A stretch of 64,000 bases of DNA, taken from positions 8,016,574 through 8,080,573 of the forward strand of contig JANVCC010000018.1 of the NCBI GenBank assembly GCA_025345505.1, written 5' to 3'. A program made the translations under genes and the position numbers. The DNA is from Todiramphus chloris collaris. Lineage: Eukaryota > Chordata > Aves > Coraciiformes > Alcedinidae. Below the pieces are notes generated by a model, which saw only the letters and a program-made list of their open reading frames with translations, did no database searches and had not been told where the DNA came from. Of the stretch, positions 1 to 12,392 are shown piece by piece. How positions within the stretch are numbered: the first letter of the stretch is position 1; each line of letters starts with the position of its first letter.

Positions 1-798
1 ACCATATACCTTAAAGTCACCTTTTCAAATTCTATATTGTCTAACAAATCAGTACTACCCAGTCGTGATGGGTACTAGAGAACTTAATGCACATTGAAGT
101 ATCCTGTCTTTTCTTAGACAGACACTGTTATTCATAAAAAGTTCAATTCCTTTGTGAATTCTATCTTTTTGAAATGGTTGAAATATAGAACTTCTGTCCA
201 ATGAGACATTTCAGCTTTTTTAACAAATGCATCCCAGTTATAATGAAAAAAAGAACATTACCATTACAGAGTTTTCAGTAGTTTTGTGGGGGTTCTGTGG
301 AGTTTGATTTTTGTTTGTTTGGGTTTTGTTTGTTTGTTTTATTTAAAAATGAATCTAACTTATTGGTTTTGTTCTCTAAAAACAACCTTGAACATACATT
401 TTTCAGGTATTCCCAGTCTCTCTCTCTTCTTCCAAAAGTGTTAACTGAATTTTCACAGACTGTGAGAAACTTTGACAGGTTAAATAGAGTTGAGTATTTC
501 AGAGCCAGGGAACACTCCAGCTACAGGAAATCCACACATCAAACAGAGGTACTTTGGGCTCAGGACATCACTACTGCAGACAGGAGAGAAACTCAGGAAT
601 CTCTGCTCCAGATAAGACACTTGGTGCTTGAAGCATCCTGACTCTGAAGAAGGATGATGGGAAGCTCTGGAGTCCATTGGCATGTAGTTTGGTGAACCTC
701 TCCCGGATATGCGGATTTTGAGTTCTAGTGTTCAACAGAAGTTAAACTGGGTCATTCAGACATTGGAAAACCAATGTGTTGTAGATGAACAGATCTTC
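1..798. other. Unique AT-rich non-coding DNA
   Basis: No gene, transposon or RNA gene is recognised here. The stretch contains T/G-rich low-complexity sequence around 285-345 and two short overlapping ORFs on opposite strands (297-641 plus, 480-683 minus). They show no recognisable domain and look like chance ORFs. I see no splice-site-bounded exon that stands out. Confidence 0.6.
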
Positions 799-834
799 CA
801 TTCTGACTGAGCAATTCTGACTTCTTGCCCAATA
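799..834 (+). repeat. Left arm of a 36-bp inverted repeat
   Basis: The reverse complement of this segment matches 1315-1350 at 33 of 36 positions by eye; all three differences are transitions. The arm abuts the (GGGAA)n tract. The partner arm lies inside a CR1 3' end and interrupts it. The sequence is not part of CR1 as I know it, so it is probably a local inverted duplication. Which arm is ancestral cannot be told from one sequence. Confidence 0.85.
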
Positions 835-837
835 TTT

Positions 838-941
838 GGGAAGGGAAGGGAAGGGAAGGGAAGGGAAGGGAAGGGAAGGGAAGGNNNNNNNNNNGAAGGG
901 AAGGGAAGGGAAGGGAAGGGAAGGGAAGGGAAGGGAAGGGA
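838..941 (+). repeat. (GGGAA)n homopurine microsatellite
   Basis: Uninterrupted GGGAA pentamers run on both sides of a run of N. The tract is pure purine on the plus strand and mirror-symmetric, a type of sequence known to be able to form triplex DNA. ORFs reading through it on either strand encode only repeated residues and are artefacts. The true repeat length is unknown because of the gap. Confidence 0.97.
885..894. other. Assembly gap (10 N)
   Basis: Ten consecutive N sit in the middle of the GGGAA tract. A placeholder of this length usually marks a gap of unknown size where the assembler could not resolve a tandem repeat. Confidence 0.99.
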
Positions 942-955
942 GAAATGAAGAAAGG

Positions 956-1450
956 TTTGTTCTCGTCTCCCTCTACTCTGCCTCAGTGAGGTCACATCTG
1001 GAGTACTGGAACATCTCTCTTACAAGGAAAGTTGAGAGACCTGGGGCTTTTTAGCCTGGACAGAACGGTGAGAGGATCTTATCAATGCTTATAAATATCA
1101 AAAGAGTGAGTGTTGAGAGGCTAGGACCAGTCTATTTTTAGTGGTGCCCAGTGGTAGGACAAATGACAATGGGTATGAACTGGAATACTGAAGTTCCACC
1201 TAAGTGTAAGGAAAATGTTTTCTCCTGAGCCCTGAAATGGGTTTCCCAGAGAGGTTGTGGAGTATCCTCTGGAGACTTTGAAAGCCCAGATGGACATATT
1301 CCTGTGTCTAAAACTATTGGGCAAGAAATCAGAATCGCTCAGTTAGAATGTGTCCGGCAATCTGATCCAGGTGAATCTATAGCAGGGTCTTGGTCTAGAT
1401 GATGTCCACAGATCCCTTCCAACCCCTACCATTCTGTGATTCTCTGGTTC
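956..1450 (+). mobile_element. CR1 LINE, 3' end, rearranged
   Basis: This is a 5'-truncated CR1 non-LTR retrotransposon. It begins in the C-terminal reverse-transcriptase coding part ('gtgaggtcacatctggagta', homologous to the VRPHLEY motif) and runs to the 3' signature 'cccttccaacccctaccat' and ATTCTGTG-type ending near 1441. Two oddities are visible. After 'ctggagtactgg' near 1010 the sequence jumps to 'acatctctcttacaaggaaa', so roughly 100 bp of normal CR1 is missing. Near 1310-1355 a foreign block, including the right arm of the 36-bp inverted repeat, interrupts the segment between 'ttcctgtgt' and 'gatccaggtgaa'. The copy is dead. Confidence 0.92.
1315..1350 (-). repeat. Right arm of a 36-bp inverted repeat
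   Basis: This is an inverted copy of 799-834 (33 of 36 matches), embedded in the CR1 3' end at 956-1450. The CR1 sequence resumes on both sides, so this piece was probably placed into an existing CR1 copy. Confidence 0.85.
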
Positions 1451-4400
1451 TGAGACGATTAACAGTAAGGGTATTTATACACAAGACATTTCAAACTATT
1501 TCTGGAAATCTCTGATTAACATTTTTTTCCCAAGCCTGATACTTTAATTAGATCTGCCTTCTGATTTTGAACTCTTGAAGCCAAAAAGCAACAACAAAAA
1601 CGCCACCCACTATGATAGTGACTGACTATTCCCCAGTGAACTCAATGTACATTTTGTCAGTGGCTCTTACAGGAGTACTTCTGGGCTTATGGTTGCTTGG
1701 TCTACAAACTCTCATTTCTATAGTTTCATTCAGTTTTTGAGAGGCAGTCTTAAGCCACAATTCATCAGAATTTCTCTTCAACAGCAATACAGAACAAAAA
1801 AGAAATGAACCTCACTTGGTGGTGTTCCCTTTAAAGGGAGGGGACAGTCAAAAGGAAGTGTGTATTTTACATTTCTTTCTTTATTTTATTACTTTTATTA
1901 AAATTCTCACTGCAGTCAGGATTTTGAAATAAGCATCCTGGCTACTGACAATGCATGCAGTTATTACTCTGACTTTTCCATGGAAAAAAATGCAGGTGCT
2001 TTGTTTTGTATTTATTCATCTGGCGAAAAAGCTTTTCTCAGCTCCATGACAATTATTTATGAGATGAAAATTACTAAGTAGTTTACCTCGTTTTTCCAAT
2101 TGTCAGTTTTCTTTACTGTCTTTTTTCTCCTTGTAGAAAGTGAAAGTGTCCAGTATGGCTTCCAGTTCTGTCCTTAAGACCAAGTATGGAAGAAAGAAGA
2201 AAAAATCCTCTTTCAAAATTTCAAAAATGTATGAAATTGTTGACATACGCCTATCAAACAACTTTCTTGTCACTGTAATTTTCATGTGAAAGATACCCTA
2301 AAACATTTCATGTTTTTATTATTGTAAGCAAATATCCTGCAGTATTATTAAATGATTCACAAAGGTTTTTAAACAGATACACCTGAAACTAGATGTTTTG
2401 ATTACAGATATAATAGAACACAGTACACCATAATGAAAAGACAGAGCTTTCCACTTGCAAAACACTGACAGGTAAAAGTGTACATTTAGAATGAATTTTA
2501 AAATATGGTACAAAAAAAAAAAAATTCAGTAACTAACTATTTGATTTAAATTTTAATTCAATATCTATGAAAAGGATCTTTAATTCTGAATAATGTATTC
2601 TGAGTAAATTTTGCCCATTGAAAGCTATCCAATTTCTACACAGTGATGAAACCTTCCAGTCCTATATACAACAGTACATTGCAAAAGTTCCCATTGATAA
2701 ACCTTTGTGCCTCAGTTTTCATTATTGAAATAATATGATAATAAATAATTAACTGATACTATGGAACCAAACATTTGTAAGAAAGCAAACTCTGATCTTT
2801 TACAAAAGTCATTCTTTGTAATAGACATTGTGAAAAATAAGGAAAAACTTAATTTTGATTCAGGAAAGTGCTACACTCCTCTGGGAAATTTGAGGATGAC
2901 AAGTATGCATACATGCATAAATACTGACATATTTGATGTTCACATGTATTTTTCTGGTGTTGAAAGAATATAAAACTTTATATAGCCGCCAAGAAACAAT
3001 CTTCTTTACAATTAATGACTCTTACCTTCAAAATTTCCTTCTTGCTTAAGAAAATTATAACACTGTATTTCAGGACAGAATCAGTTCTTTGTTTCTAATA
3101 GCATATCACTTTATCAACTGCATAAAAATGACCAACCATATCACACATTTCTCATCTGTTTAATGATCAGTGGTTATCTCTGGAAATCACTCAGGAGTTT
3201 GCTCATAGTGGATGTACATTTCACTTTTATGGCTTATGGGAAGACTTGGTTGCTCACAGTATATATCACAAAGAAGAAACACGCAGCTACTGACATGGTG
3301 TATTGTCCTCTAAGGAAGTAAATACGTAAGAGATTTTGAAAAATATGCTGTGGAAAGAAGTCTATCTTCCATAAACTTTTGATGAGACTTTTAGCCCATA
3401 ATTGTAATTCTAATTATTTTGTTAAATAATGTCATATAAAATATTACAAGTGGATTTTTTTCCTCAAGTTAGAAAAGTTAGGTACTCCTAAGTACCTGTG
3501 TAGCTTATCTCCTGTAAGTAAAACTTATGGAATTTTTCACAGACCTAAGTTACCATAATAATGAACTAAATAAAAAGAGAGTTGCTATTAACACATTTCC
3601 ATCCTGAGAGTGACCCACTTATCAAAGAGAGTTATCATAGGTGCATAGGTCACTGTGAAATCCCATCTCATTTTATTTCCTCTATATATTAAAATTTCTT
3701 TTCATCATAGGTAGACTTAATAAGAACAGAGTTATGCATCTACTTAAATGCTTTGCAGGACTGAGGACCTCTTCACTCTCTATTTAACATGAAAGTAATG
3801 CAGGGAAATCTGAAACACTTAGAAAAAGAAAAGATCGAATCAACAGGGTTCTTTGCATTCACACTGTATAAATTTATCCTGGAACATGGGCATTGACATT
3901 TCATTCCTAGCTGTTGTCACACAATACTGCATAGCAGATCAAATGTAGCAATTAAAAATGTTTTGAAACTGCAACTCCTACTCCATAAATTACCACAGTC
4001 TTTTGTTACAGAACAACCAAGCCAACTTCCTGTTTGTGCTTAAACTATTCACAGCTTCAACTGATGTCCTGCAGTGTCTTTTCCAAAGGTCACACCACAG
4101 TTTTCGATTCACACATTTGATTAAAAATATAAGAATCACAGTGTCCTGGGAAATGATCTGCAGTAAAAATAGATCAAACTACCTGCTCTTTCCGGAATAA
4201 ACCAGGTTACTGTCTGTTTTCCCCATTCAGTTAGCATTGCAAAAAGAGGAGGTTATATGCATGTCTGCAAAAATCACACTGCTAAACTAGGGAATTACAT
4301 GGGAGGTATTTGTTTTATGGTTTGGTTTTTTTAAGAGCACAGCTTCTGTAATTGAAAATATACTCAGTTTAAAATATGATTAAGAAAACCCAAGGGACAG

Positions 4401-6983
4401 AAAACTAAGAGTGCTTAGATTTTATAAAGACGAAGCTCCCCTCTCCTTCTTTATCAACTACTGTAACACACTTTTGCACCATTGCTTTCAGACCATACTG
4501 TTATAACCTTCCTTGTACTGATAAGCATTCTCCCTTAGGTCCTATCTGCAATTAATAAAGTTACTATGGAAGAAACTATACAAAGAGAGTCTATGTTGTC
4601 TTTTCTTCCTTTAACAGGATCACATACCTCAGTATGTCTAGTAGGGTAATTAAATGTCTACTCCTATTATCAATAATCCTAATACTTTGGTGTCCAACAA
4701 CCAGAAATTTTGAAACAGCATTTGCAGCATATGGTGCAACATCCTGGTCCAAAGTGAATGGAGTACAGGAAGAAATGCCATGGTGAAATACATCTCTGTC
4801 AAATTACAAATTCCTTTGAGAATTCCTTTCCATTTTCAATCTGGGAACTTCATTTTATGTCATGACCTCAATTCTTCTATCTCACCTAATCTAAAGCAAG
4901 ATTATGATATATTCCAGAAAGGATATCCACACTGAAGCAGATAACTATAATTAAAAATTCACCCCTTTGCTGTTTGTAGCTTTCCTTCTGCATCATCCAA
5001 GAAGAGATTAATGCAGAATCTCCTAAAGAGGAGATATTAAAATGGTAGTGTAAGCATGTGGCATAAGGGTGCATTTTTATGGCCCAAAGGCTGATCTGAG
5101 GAAATCTTCCTTGGAGCCCCCCAGAGGAAGATCTGGATAGATGGAGTACTGCATAATACTGACTAGACTTTACCCAGACCATGTAGTTACACAAAGAAAA
5201 ACAGGGAGTGTGGTGTTGAGACAATTTATAACAGACTGGTGAGCATTTTGAGTGGGAATGGGCCAAGTTTTAAGAGCAGATCTAACACATGTCCTCTCAA
5301 ATGTAAATTGGATTAAAAACTGTTCCATTTCACTAACTTTACTGTGAAATGACATTCTGGTTTATTAGCAATGCAGGTCTTGAGTAAAATTTAGTATGAT
5401 TTTTATCTTAAGAATGACTCTGTGGGGAACTTTACATTTCTTTGATGATTTTCATTATAGCTTTAGTTATATTTAAACTGAATTTTCATGTACATAGAAC
5501 ATCACATTCTTTTAAGCACAAAGTAAAGATGTCAGAACAGATTGAAATAGCTCTTTGTGAGCCCTCACTGTAACTATACTCTTGGACCATTGGAAAGAAA
5601 GTAGATCCAGGTTCAGGTAAACAAATAGTGGCTTTGATCTAGTCAACCCTGCTTTTGGAAACATGTATTATGGGACAATTTCTGCTTCCAGTGAAAATTC
5701 AATCTCCTCAGTTACCTATTTCAATCCTGCTATGGGATCTGTGAGCACAGAGCTCCTTAAAATCTCCTTCACCAGGCCTCCTTTTATCTGGGCTGGAGCT
5801 GAAACACACAGTTTCTTAATGAATATTATTAAGCTGATAGGCTAGACATTATCACAATAATTTACATGGGTATTTGGTGAAGCAAATGTAGTGATTTACT
5901 CTAATAGCTCCATTACTATGCTGAACATTGGCAAAGTATGCACTGTCCCTTTCAGCATCTTTGTCTTAGAAGAAAAATAACTCCAAGTATTGATATGCTA
6001 GTCTAAATAACCATTCTTATAAGTTATTCTCCTAAAAAAAGTACTTTTTTTTAACCCAATAAATATATTTTCCTTGGTCAACATAAAATCTCAAATTACA
6101 ATACTGGAAAAAGAAGCCTTGCAAGCCTTTTTTTTATATTCTCACAACTTAAAAATAGCCACAACAATCTTTTTTGCCACTATATTTTCTGAAACTATAC
6201 TGTATAACAACATTACATCGTTTTGATAACTCACAATTGCAAGTCTGCTTTCCTGATTCAATTTCAACTTGATATTTCTGCAATAGATCATATCATAAAA
6301 GCGTTACAGTCAGAGCAAAGATTTAACATAGTTCCTATATTCAGGGTTCTGTCAACAGATGTTGAAAATACAAAGAAACTATTTTGAAAATAGAAGTCAT
6401 AGTTAATGGACATTTGTCTATCAAGCCTGAAAGTATGTCTGGCTACCTGCCTTGCTAGCAATTGCATACATTATTTTCCTTGAACTGTAGCTGTAAATGC
6501 ACCAGCATACAGTGATGCTGCCCAGAGAAATAAATCAGTGTGAAAGTAACCTACTTCTTTCTTTCAAATTACCATTAATAACATTTTGCTTTTGCAAGAT
6601 TAATGCACCTTAGCAGACAAAGACACAGTGAAACCAATTGTCTTGTCTGTGCTCCAGCTTTCAGTCATGTTGCTGTCTTTTTCTGCATTACTTATGTATG
6701 TATATATTTTAAAGCAAATTTAGAGATAGGATTTACAGTACAGAAGACAGGGCAGATACAGATGAAGCAGCAGTAGGAAAGTAGCTTTCTACTACTTTCC
6801 TTCTAAGATATAGGGAAACCTTTGTGATTAAAAGAATATCTCTCTCCCCACTGTAAGCTAAAGATAAAGGGCTTTTTTTCGTGAGCAAGAACAGAGAAAT
6901 ACCAAATGATATGGAGAATATAATCCCAAAACTTCATTAATTCAGAGGTTCTTTGATGAATAGTAGGGGATTTATTTTAACAA
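1451..6983. other. Unique AT-rich non-coding DNA
   Basis: No transposon or gene is recognised over about 5.5 kb. Short ORFs such as 2761-2973 plus and 4886-5266 minus (126 codons) have no recognisable motif and no flanking splice signals that persuade me. There are short A or T runs (for example 2511-2524) but no notable tandem repeat. Confidence 0.55.
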
Positions 6984-7290
6984 GATGGGGGGCAGTCTCT
7001 TCTACCAGGTAATAAGTGATAAAACAAGAGGAAATGGCCTTAAATTGCACCAGAAGAGGTTTAGGTTGGACATTAGGAAAAATTTCTTCAATTAAAGGGT
7101 TGTTAAACACTGGAACAGGCTGCTCAGGGAGGTGGTGGAGTCACCATCCCCAAAAGGTTTTTAAAAGACATATAGATGAGGTGCTTAAGGACATGGTTTA
7201 GTGGTGGGATTGACAGTGTTAGTTTAATGGATGGACTCAATGACCTTAAAGGTCTTTTCCAAACAAACCAATTCTATGATTCTATGATTT
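6984..7290 (+). mobile_element. CR1 LINE, 3' end
   Basis: A 5'-truncated CR1 fragment of about 300 bp. It has the familiar order 'caagaggaaatggcctta', 'ggtttaggttggacattagg', 'tggaacaggctgctcaggga', 'ggtggtggagtcaccatccc', 'gacatggtttagtggtggga', and the terminal 'aggtcttttccaa' followed by two ATTCTATG units. The 61-codon ORF at 7016-7201 is an accident of this repeat. Confidence 0.95.
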
Positions 7291-8560
7291 TCTGATAGTT
7301 CTGGTTTCTGGTGTCCCAATACTGCCACTGTGCAGTCCTAGGGTGCATAGGTTCTTATAGAACAGGATGGGAAAGTCTCTTTAATCAAGTACAGATCCAC
7401 ATGTGCCAGAACCTCTGCTCTTGAGAGTGGAAAACAGATACTTGCTCACCCAGTACACTGTTTTAATGCCATTGTAACATTTATAAGCAATTTTCCATCT
7501 TTTTTGACTCTGCCTGCTCACTATCTTAAAAAGAAAAGCCCTATTTAAGCAACCATACCTCTGCCTGAGATCTACATCTGCATGTTCATCAGTGACGGAT
7601 TACCCATACCATCATAGAGGCCTATTGGCCTAAATTGGTCTGTACATTAAAAATGTATATGATATGAATATCTAAACAGTCTTAACTGTTCAGTGGAATT
7701 TATGTATGTTTCTGTCTCTTCACTAAGACCAGACATCATAAAACACTCTAGAATGACAATCCATGTAGAGGGCTTCCTAACCTCTTCAGAAACCATAGCA
7801 TGAGATGACAACAGAAGTAGTTTTGACATACTTGACTGTCATATGCTGCAGAAAGGGCTACCTTTTGGCTTGCCCTTAAGGACGATGCAGGGCCGAGATC
7901 TTTCTCTTCCCTTGATGTAGAGTTTGCTCATTGTCCAGTCATGGTAACAGATTTATCTCTAGAGATATTCAAAACCAAGGCTAGAATGTGGGCTTGCAAG
8001 ATCTCAGTGCTTAAAAAACAGTATAGATATAGACTTATCCTTTTATCTCAGTATTTCATTAATAAAATACAAATAAAAATGCTTCTTCGTCTGCCTGCCT
8101 TCCTTTAGATTTATCACTAATTCTCTTACTAATGCAGTTCTGGAATCCTGTTCTCACTCATTCCCAAAGATCTGCCATTACATTTGCAACCGTATCACTG
8201 GTTATCCTTGAGAAGTATTGGGAAGATACCAGATAGGGAATGAAGAGAGCTATCTCTGAATGGGAGTACAGTGCCTAAAGCACACAGATGTGGAACAGCT
8301 GCATTGTTCAGCAAATCACCAGAACTAACCTGGGATGTTCAATGACTCATAAATTTAATTTCCTTCCCTGGGCTATTCAGACTGTTGGCAGCACAACCAT
8401 TTCAGCATATTCCCTGAACACGTAAGTTTTCTTCACTTGAAACCTTTCAGTGAAACAGATTATTTCAAAGCTCTTGCTGCTATCTGTTGAAACACTGATC
8501 TTCTGTTTGCCTTCAGATCCTCATTGGCCTCCTTGCCTATGTATCTTGTCACTTCTCTCT

Positions 8561-8615
8561 ATCAACATATATATATTATATATAATATAATATAATATCA
8601 ACATATATATAATAT
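8561..8615. repeat. AT-rich low-complexity repeat
   Basis: A stretch of TATA and TATAA units with 'atcaacatatatata' occurring twice about 36 bp apart, at 8561 and near 8597. It is self-complementary and could extrude as a hairpin. Nothing indicates a function. Confidence 0.85.
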
Positions 8616-9579
8616 GGTGTAAGAATGTTACCTACTGAGGTTGGGACTGTCTCCTGGAAAAAGTAAGCTGTGGGTCTGTATCAACTCAAGCTGCGGTGAG
8701 CCTCAAGTATGTATTCTCTTGTCTGAACAAATTTACTCAAATCGGTATAGAAAAGAGAGACACTGTGCTATTTACGTTTGGCATGATCTTTCTTGGGAAT
8801 TTCAGTGGAGCCTCCCTGTCCTCAACTCCTGACTACTGAGTGCTTTTAAGTGATAGCTAAATATCTAGCTGTTATTTGGTTTATTTTTGAGGCTACACTG
8901 GTGCTTGTTCTTAGGCTGCTGGGAGAAATTGATGTCCTAAAATGGAGGTGTTGTTAGTTTTTCAGCTTTTGAGGACAGGCAGCCCTAGATTATAGCTTAT
9001 CTGGACATCTAAATCCATTCTAGTTGACATAATAGATAGGTTCCCCAGAAAGTAATGGAAGGATTTAGATAATTTTCAATATGCTGAGAAAAGTTACATG
9101 GAGAATATTGTACCTTCTATAGTTCTGTGAAATCTAATTAAATATCAAAAGATATATTCTCCTATTTTTAAATTATGTTTTTCACCAATACCTTCTCTAT
9201 CTCACACAAATTTGCATCTTTTTACTTTTAAGCATTTCAGGGAAAACATATCCCTCCAATCCAAATGTCTATATGAACATGAATTTTCAAATCCTTTCAA
9301 CATGAAAGACTTATCTATAAAATGTGATCACTTTCACTCAGCAAGGCAGATAGGCTCGATGTTTCTTTCACCTTCTCAGGATACAACGTCTAATTTTACT
9401 TGAAAGTATATGCACTTACTCCACTCAGATAAGCTTATATTGATGTCTGTAATAAAATACCCCAAAACTTGAATTGCTACCAGCTTTGCATTTCATTAGG
9501 AATGTTTTGTGTGCCTCTGATAAGTATTTGTCAGTTTGGATTTTACCCAGACTGTTAGAGTCAATGCCTCTGATAGCTC

Positions 9580-9608
<29 letters not shown>
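9580..9608 (+). repeat. A29 homopolymer
   Basis: Twenty-nine consecutive A. The 100 bp upstream hold no AATAAA signal or recognisable retrotransposed sequence, so I treat it as a simple repeat, not the tail of a retrocopy. Confidence 0.9.
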
Positions 9609-9610
<2 letters not shown>

Positions 9611-9893
9611 ACTGCTGGTCTTTTTTAATAACAGGTCTCCAGGCACTAGGTTTACATTTTCTATAAGAGTTTCTTGCTTCCAACAATCTCATGCACTACT
9701 GTGCTGTGTTTCTGTTTTAGTGCCTGCTTCCCCCTAACCTCAGCAGCAGTATGTTGTTTGGCAGATCTGCTGTCTACATGTGTGAATCAGACCTCCTTGT
9801 AAACACAGCAGTTCTCACTGACTTAACTTTTTGTAATAACATTTATAATTCTTATAACACAGAAAGGCCCCAGACAAGACTGCCATGTTATGC

Positions 9894-9938
9894 AGTTATG
9901 CATAGTTATATGCATAGTTATATGCATAGTTATGCATC
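9894..9938. repeat. Short tandem repeat with ATGCAT core
   Basis: Four imperfect units of 10-12 bp ('agttatgcat', 'agttatatgcat' twice, 'agttatgcat') in a row. Each carries the palindrome ATGCAT. Probably a young minisatellite seed. Confidence 0.85.
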
Positions 9939-11568
9939 TCATCAGGAATTCTTTGTGCACTTCTAGTAACTTCTCAGTGTGCTCTAGAGCCTGAAAATAT
10001 TCCTAGCAAGAGGTAACTTTTTTAATAAATACTTTATGATGCCAGTTGGGTAATACAGACAATCAGAGTCCCAAATTGTTCCCAGGATTACCAGATCTGG
10101 GTGCAAAACTAAAACAGCCTGTATTTCAAGCCAATTCCTCAGTGCCTGTCATACATGCTACTCTCATGACTCTTTGACTTTCACCCTGGTCTTCATGGCA
10201 ATAGCATTGATCCCACCAGGTACTGCATAAGTATGTGCCGTACTGAAAAGTATAGGAGCTTAAGGTGGTTTGGGGTCATGCTCTAAACTGACAAAGAATT
10301 AATTCTGTTTCACTTACTAAACATGACAAGATTGGAAAATGTATGTCTGTGTCATGCCAGTAACATCAGTTTTGTTGTCAACGTGCTTAAGTAATAATAC
10401 CAAGAAGATAGAGGCAATTGATGATTTCAAGTATTTTTCTAACTTAGACAACTTTTTTTTCTGGTAGAAAATATAACTTTAGGTGAAGATAGTGAAGTAC
10501 CTTTCCATAGCATCATCAATTTTGGAAATGTTTCTGAAACTTAGACATACAATATTTTCAGAACCTATTTAAAGTGACAATAACAAAAAAAAATCAGACA
10601 TACAGCTTCTCATAATAATGACTTCTTTTAACTAATGCTGTCTTAAAATTTAACTGTTCTGTGTGAGAAACAAAGAACCTTTTACTTCCATATCGTTCAA
10701 GTGAATGTTATTGCAGCCAGCAATAACAGAATTCCTTGTAATGGAACGACAATTGTTGAGTGTACATAAAATTTAAACTGATAAATACAGATTGAAAAAC
10801 AGTAAAAGCTTCAGGCAATACCCATCGTTATTTATTTGAAAAATGCATAATCAGATTTATTGAGCTGATTAGACTGATAGATAATCTAAGACTTGGCAAG
10901 GCATCCCCAAATTTTCAAAGATTTACATGTGGATTTAGCTCTTTATAGCTGACAGGAGTCACACAGACTAAATTACATGCATTGCTCTGAAAATGTAAGG
11001 AAATGGCCATTGAAGAGGAAATGGCTCAGAGAATGCTGTATAAGGTGACATGTTGTTTGCATACTATTACATGGAATTGCAGGCTCTGCAGTAACTCCTA
11101 ATGGGGGAAATTTATCACTGCAGAGGACCTGTCAAAGCAAAGATGAGGACTGACAGACTGTTTGACAGGGAGGAAAGAAGTGACCAACCAAAGCCTGTTC
11201 CACAAATGGAGGACAATATGGAAGAACAGCACAGGGATATTTATGGGGAAATATGGTCATCAAGAAAGATGTAACTGAACAGGAATCACTGTAATGGTGT
11301 GGGGAGGATGGGAGCAATGCATCCAGAATACGCAGAAAGATTGATCAGCATGAGAATGTAGGACTGCATGTTATATGATTCAGCAAAGGGATGTGAGAGG
11401 TACAGAGCTGACAAATCTGAGGTAGTGCAGATGAGATTTTCCCCTCTAAAACTGGACCAATACTTTAAGCGTTTATGGTTATGTTCTTACTTGCATGACA
11501 ATGTCTTCTCTACCCCCATCCCAGGCCTGATCCCAGCGCTCATCACCTAGCTATAGGTGTTGTATCAG

Positions 11569-12107
11569 TGTAGTGGGTGAATGCCAGCCAGCAGCTACGC
11601 ACCACTACACAGTAGCTCACTTTGTCCCCACCCTAGTGGCACTGTGCAGAGAATAGGAAGAGCAAAAGCAATAACACTCATAGGATAGTATAAAAATAGC
11701 TTGATAAGTGAAGCAAAGAGAGAGAAAAAAGCAATTAAATGAAATCACTCACCACCTCCCACAAGCAGACCAATGCCCAGTAAGTCTGTGAGCAATGACT
11801 ACCTCTCGAAAACTCCTTTTCCTCCATTTTTGTTGCTGACCATGACATTTTATGGCACAGAATACCCCTTTAGTCACTTTGGATCAACTGTCCTGGCTAC
11901 GTCACCTCCCAGCTTCTTGTGCATCGCTGAACTACTTTCTAGGGACGCAGGAGGAAAAAGAGAAAGACTCAGTGCTCAACAAGCACTACAGAGCAACAGC
12001 CAAAACACTCGTGTGTTATCAACACTGTTTTAGTCACAAGTCCAAAGCACAGCATTATATGGGCTGCTATGAAGAAAATGAGCTCTGCCCCAGACAGATC
12101 CAGTACA
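11569..12107 (-). mobile_element. Solo LTR of an avian endogenous retrovirus
   Basis: This 539-bp block begins TGTAGTGGG and ends CCAGTACA on the plus strand. Its order of blocks matches, from memory, an LTR common in neoavian genomes: 'actgtcctggctacgtcacc', 'caacagccaaaacac', 'gtgtgttatcaacactg', 'cagcattatatgggctgcta'. In the better preserved copies I recall, the TATA-like and polyadenylation signals lie on the strand that reads TGTACTGG first, so sense is probably minus here. No retroviral gag, pol or env sequence lies next to it, so it is a solo LTR or an isolated fragment. I could not find an exact target-site duplication, consistent with age or a misplaced edge. The short ORFs inside (11773-12033, 11852-12118, 11969-12175) are artefacts. 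Confidence 0.75.
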
Positions 12108-12392
12108 GTCATGTATAATGCTACAGACAGTATCTCTAGCTGGATATTGCTGCACATATTGCTCCTGCTAACCAAGAAAGTGCAGTTCTGAGCTACACCT
12201 TAGCACAGGTATGACATGACTGTCATTCTGCCATCACCCCATTGCACCACATTGCACTCAGTTCTGCTATAGAGAAGTCACTGGAAAGGTTGTGCAACTC
12301 AAAACTCAACCCACTGTGAGCTTTGGTCTAGTACTGGTCCAGAGAGGCACCAGGAACATCCAGGAATTAGGAGGGAAAGAAAGGAAACAAGC
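12108..12392. other. Short unassigned spacer between LTR and CR1
   Basis: About 285 bp between the solo LTR and the CR1. It may include diverged CR1 reverse-transcriptase sequence upstream of 12393, but I could not align it by eye. Confidence 0.5.

Larger units (their letters stand above)
7291..11568. other. Unique AT-rich non-coding DNA
   Basis: About 4.3 kb without a recognised gene or interspersed repeat. It carries an AT-rich tandem repeat (8561-8615), an A29 run (9580-9608) and a short ATGCAT-containing tandem repeat (9894-9938), listed separately. ORFs of 60-73 codons here show no domain. Confidence 0.55.

Noticed and set aside
756..1054. ORFs on both strands through the GGGAA tract
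   Set aside because: They read through a pentamer repeat and ten N and so have no meaning.
4886..5266. 126-codon minus-strand ORF
   Set aside because: No domain, overlapped by another ORF in a different frame, and no splice or promoter evidence.
9500..9608. A29 run as the tail of a retrocopied mRNA
   Set aside because: No AATAAA at the right distance, no readable coding sequence upstream and no obvious target-site duplication.
9894..9938. Short direct repeats as a CRISPR array or origin iterons
   Set aside because: Units are contiguous 10-12 bp copies without spacers, in vertebrate DNA; a simple tandem repeat.
11132..11317. Possible old DNA transposon remnant around a 61-codon ORF
   Set aside because: No terminal inverted repeats or transposase motif could be found.
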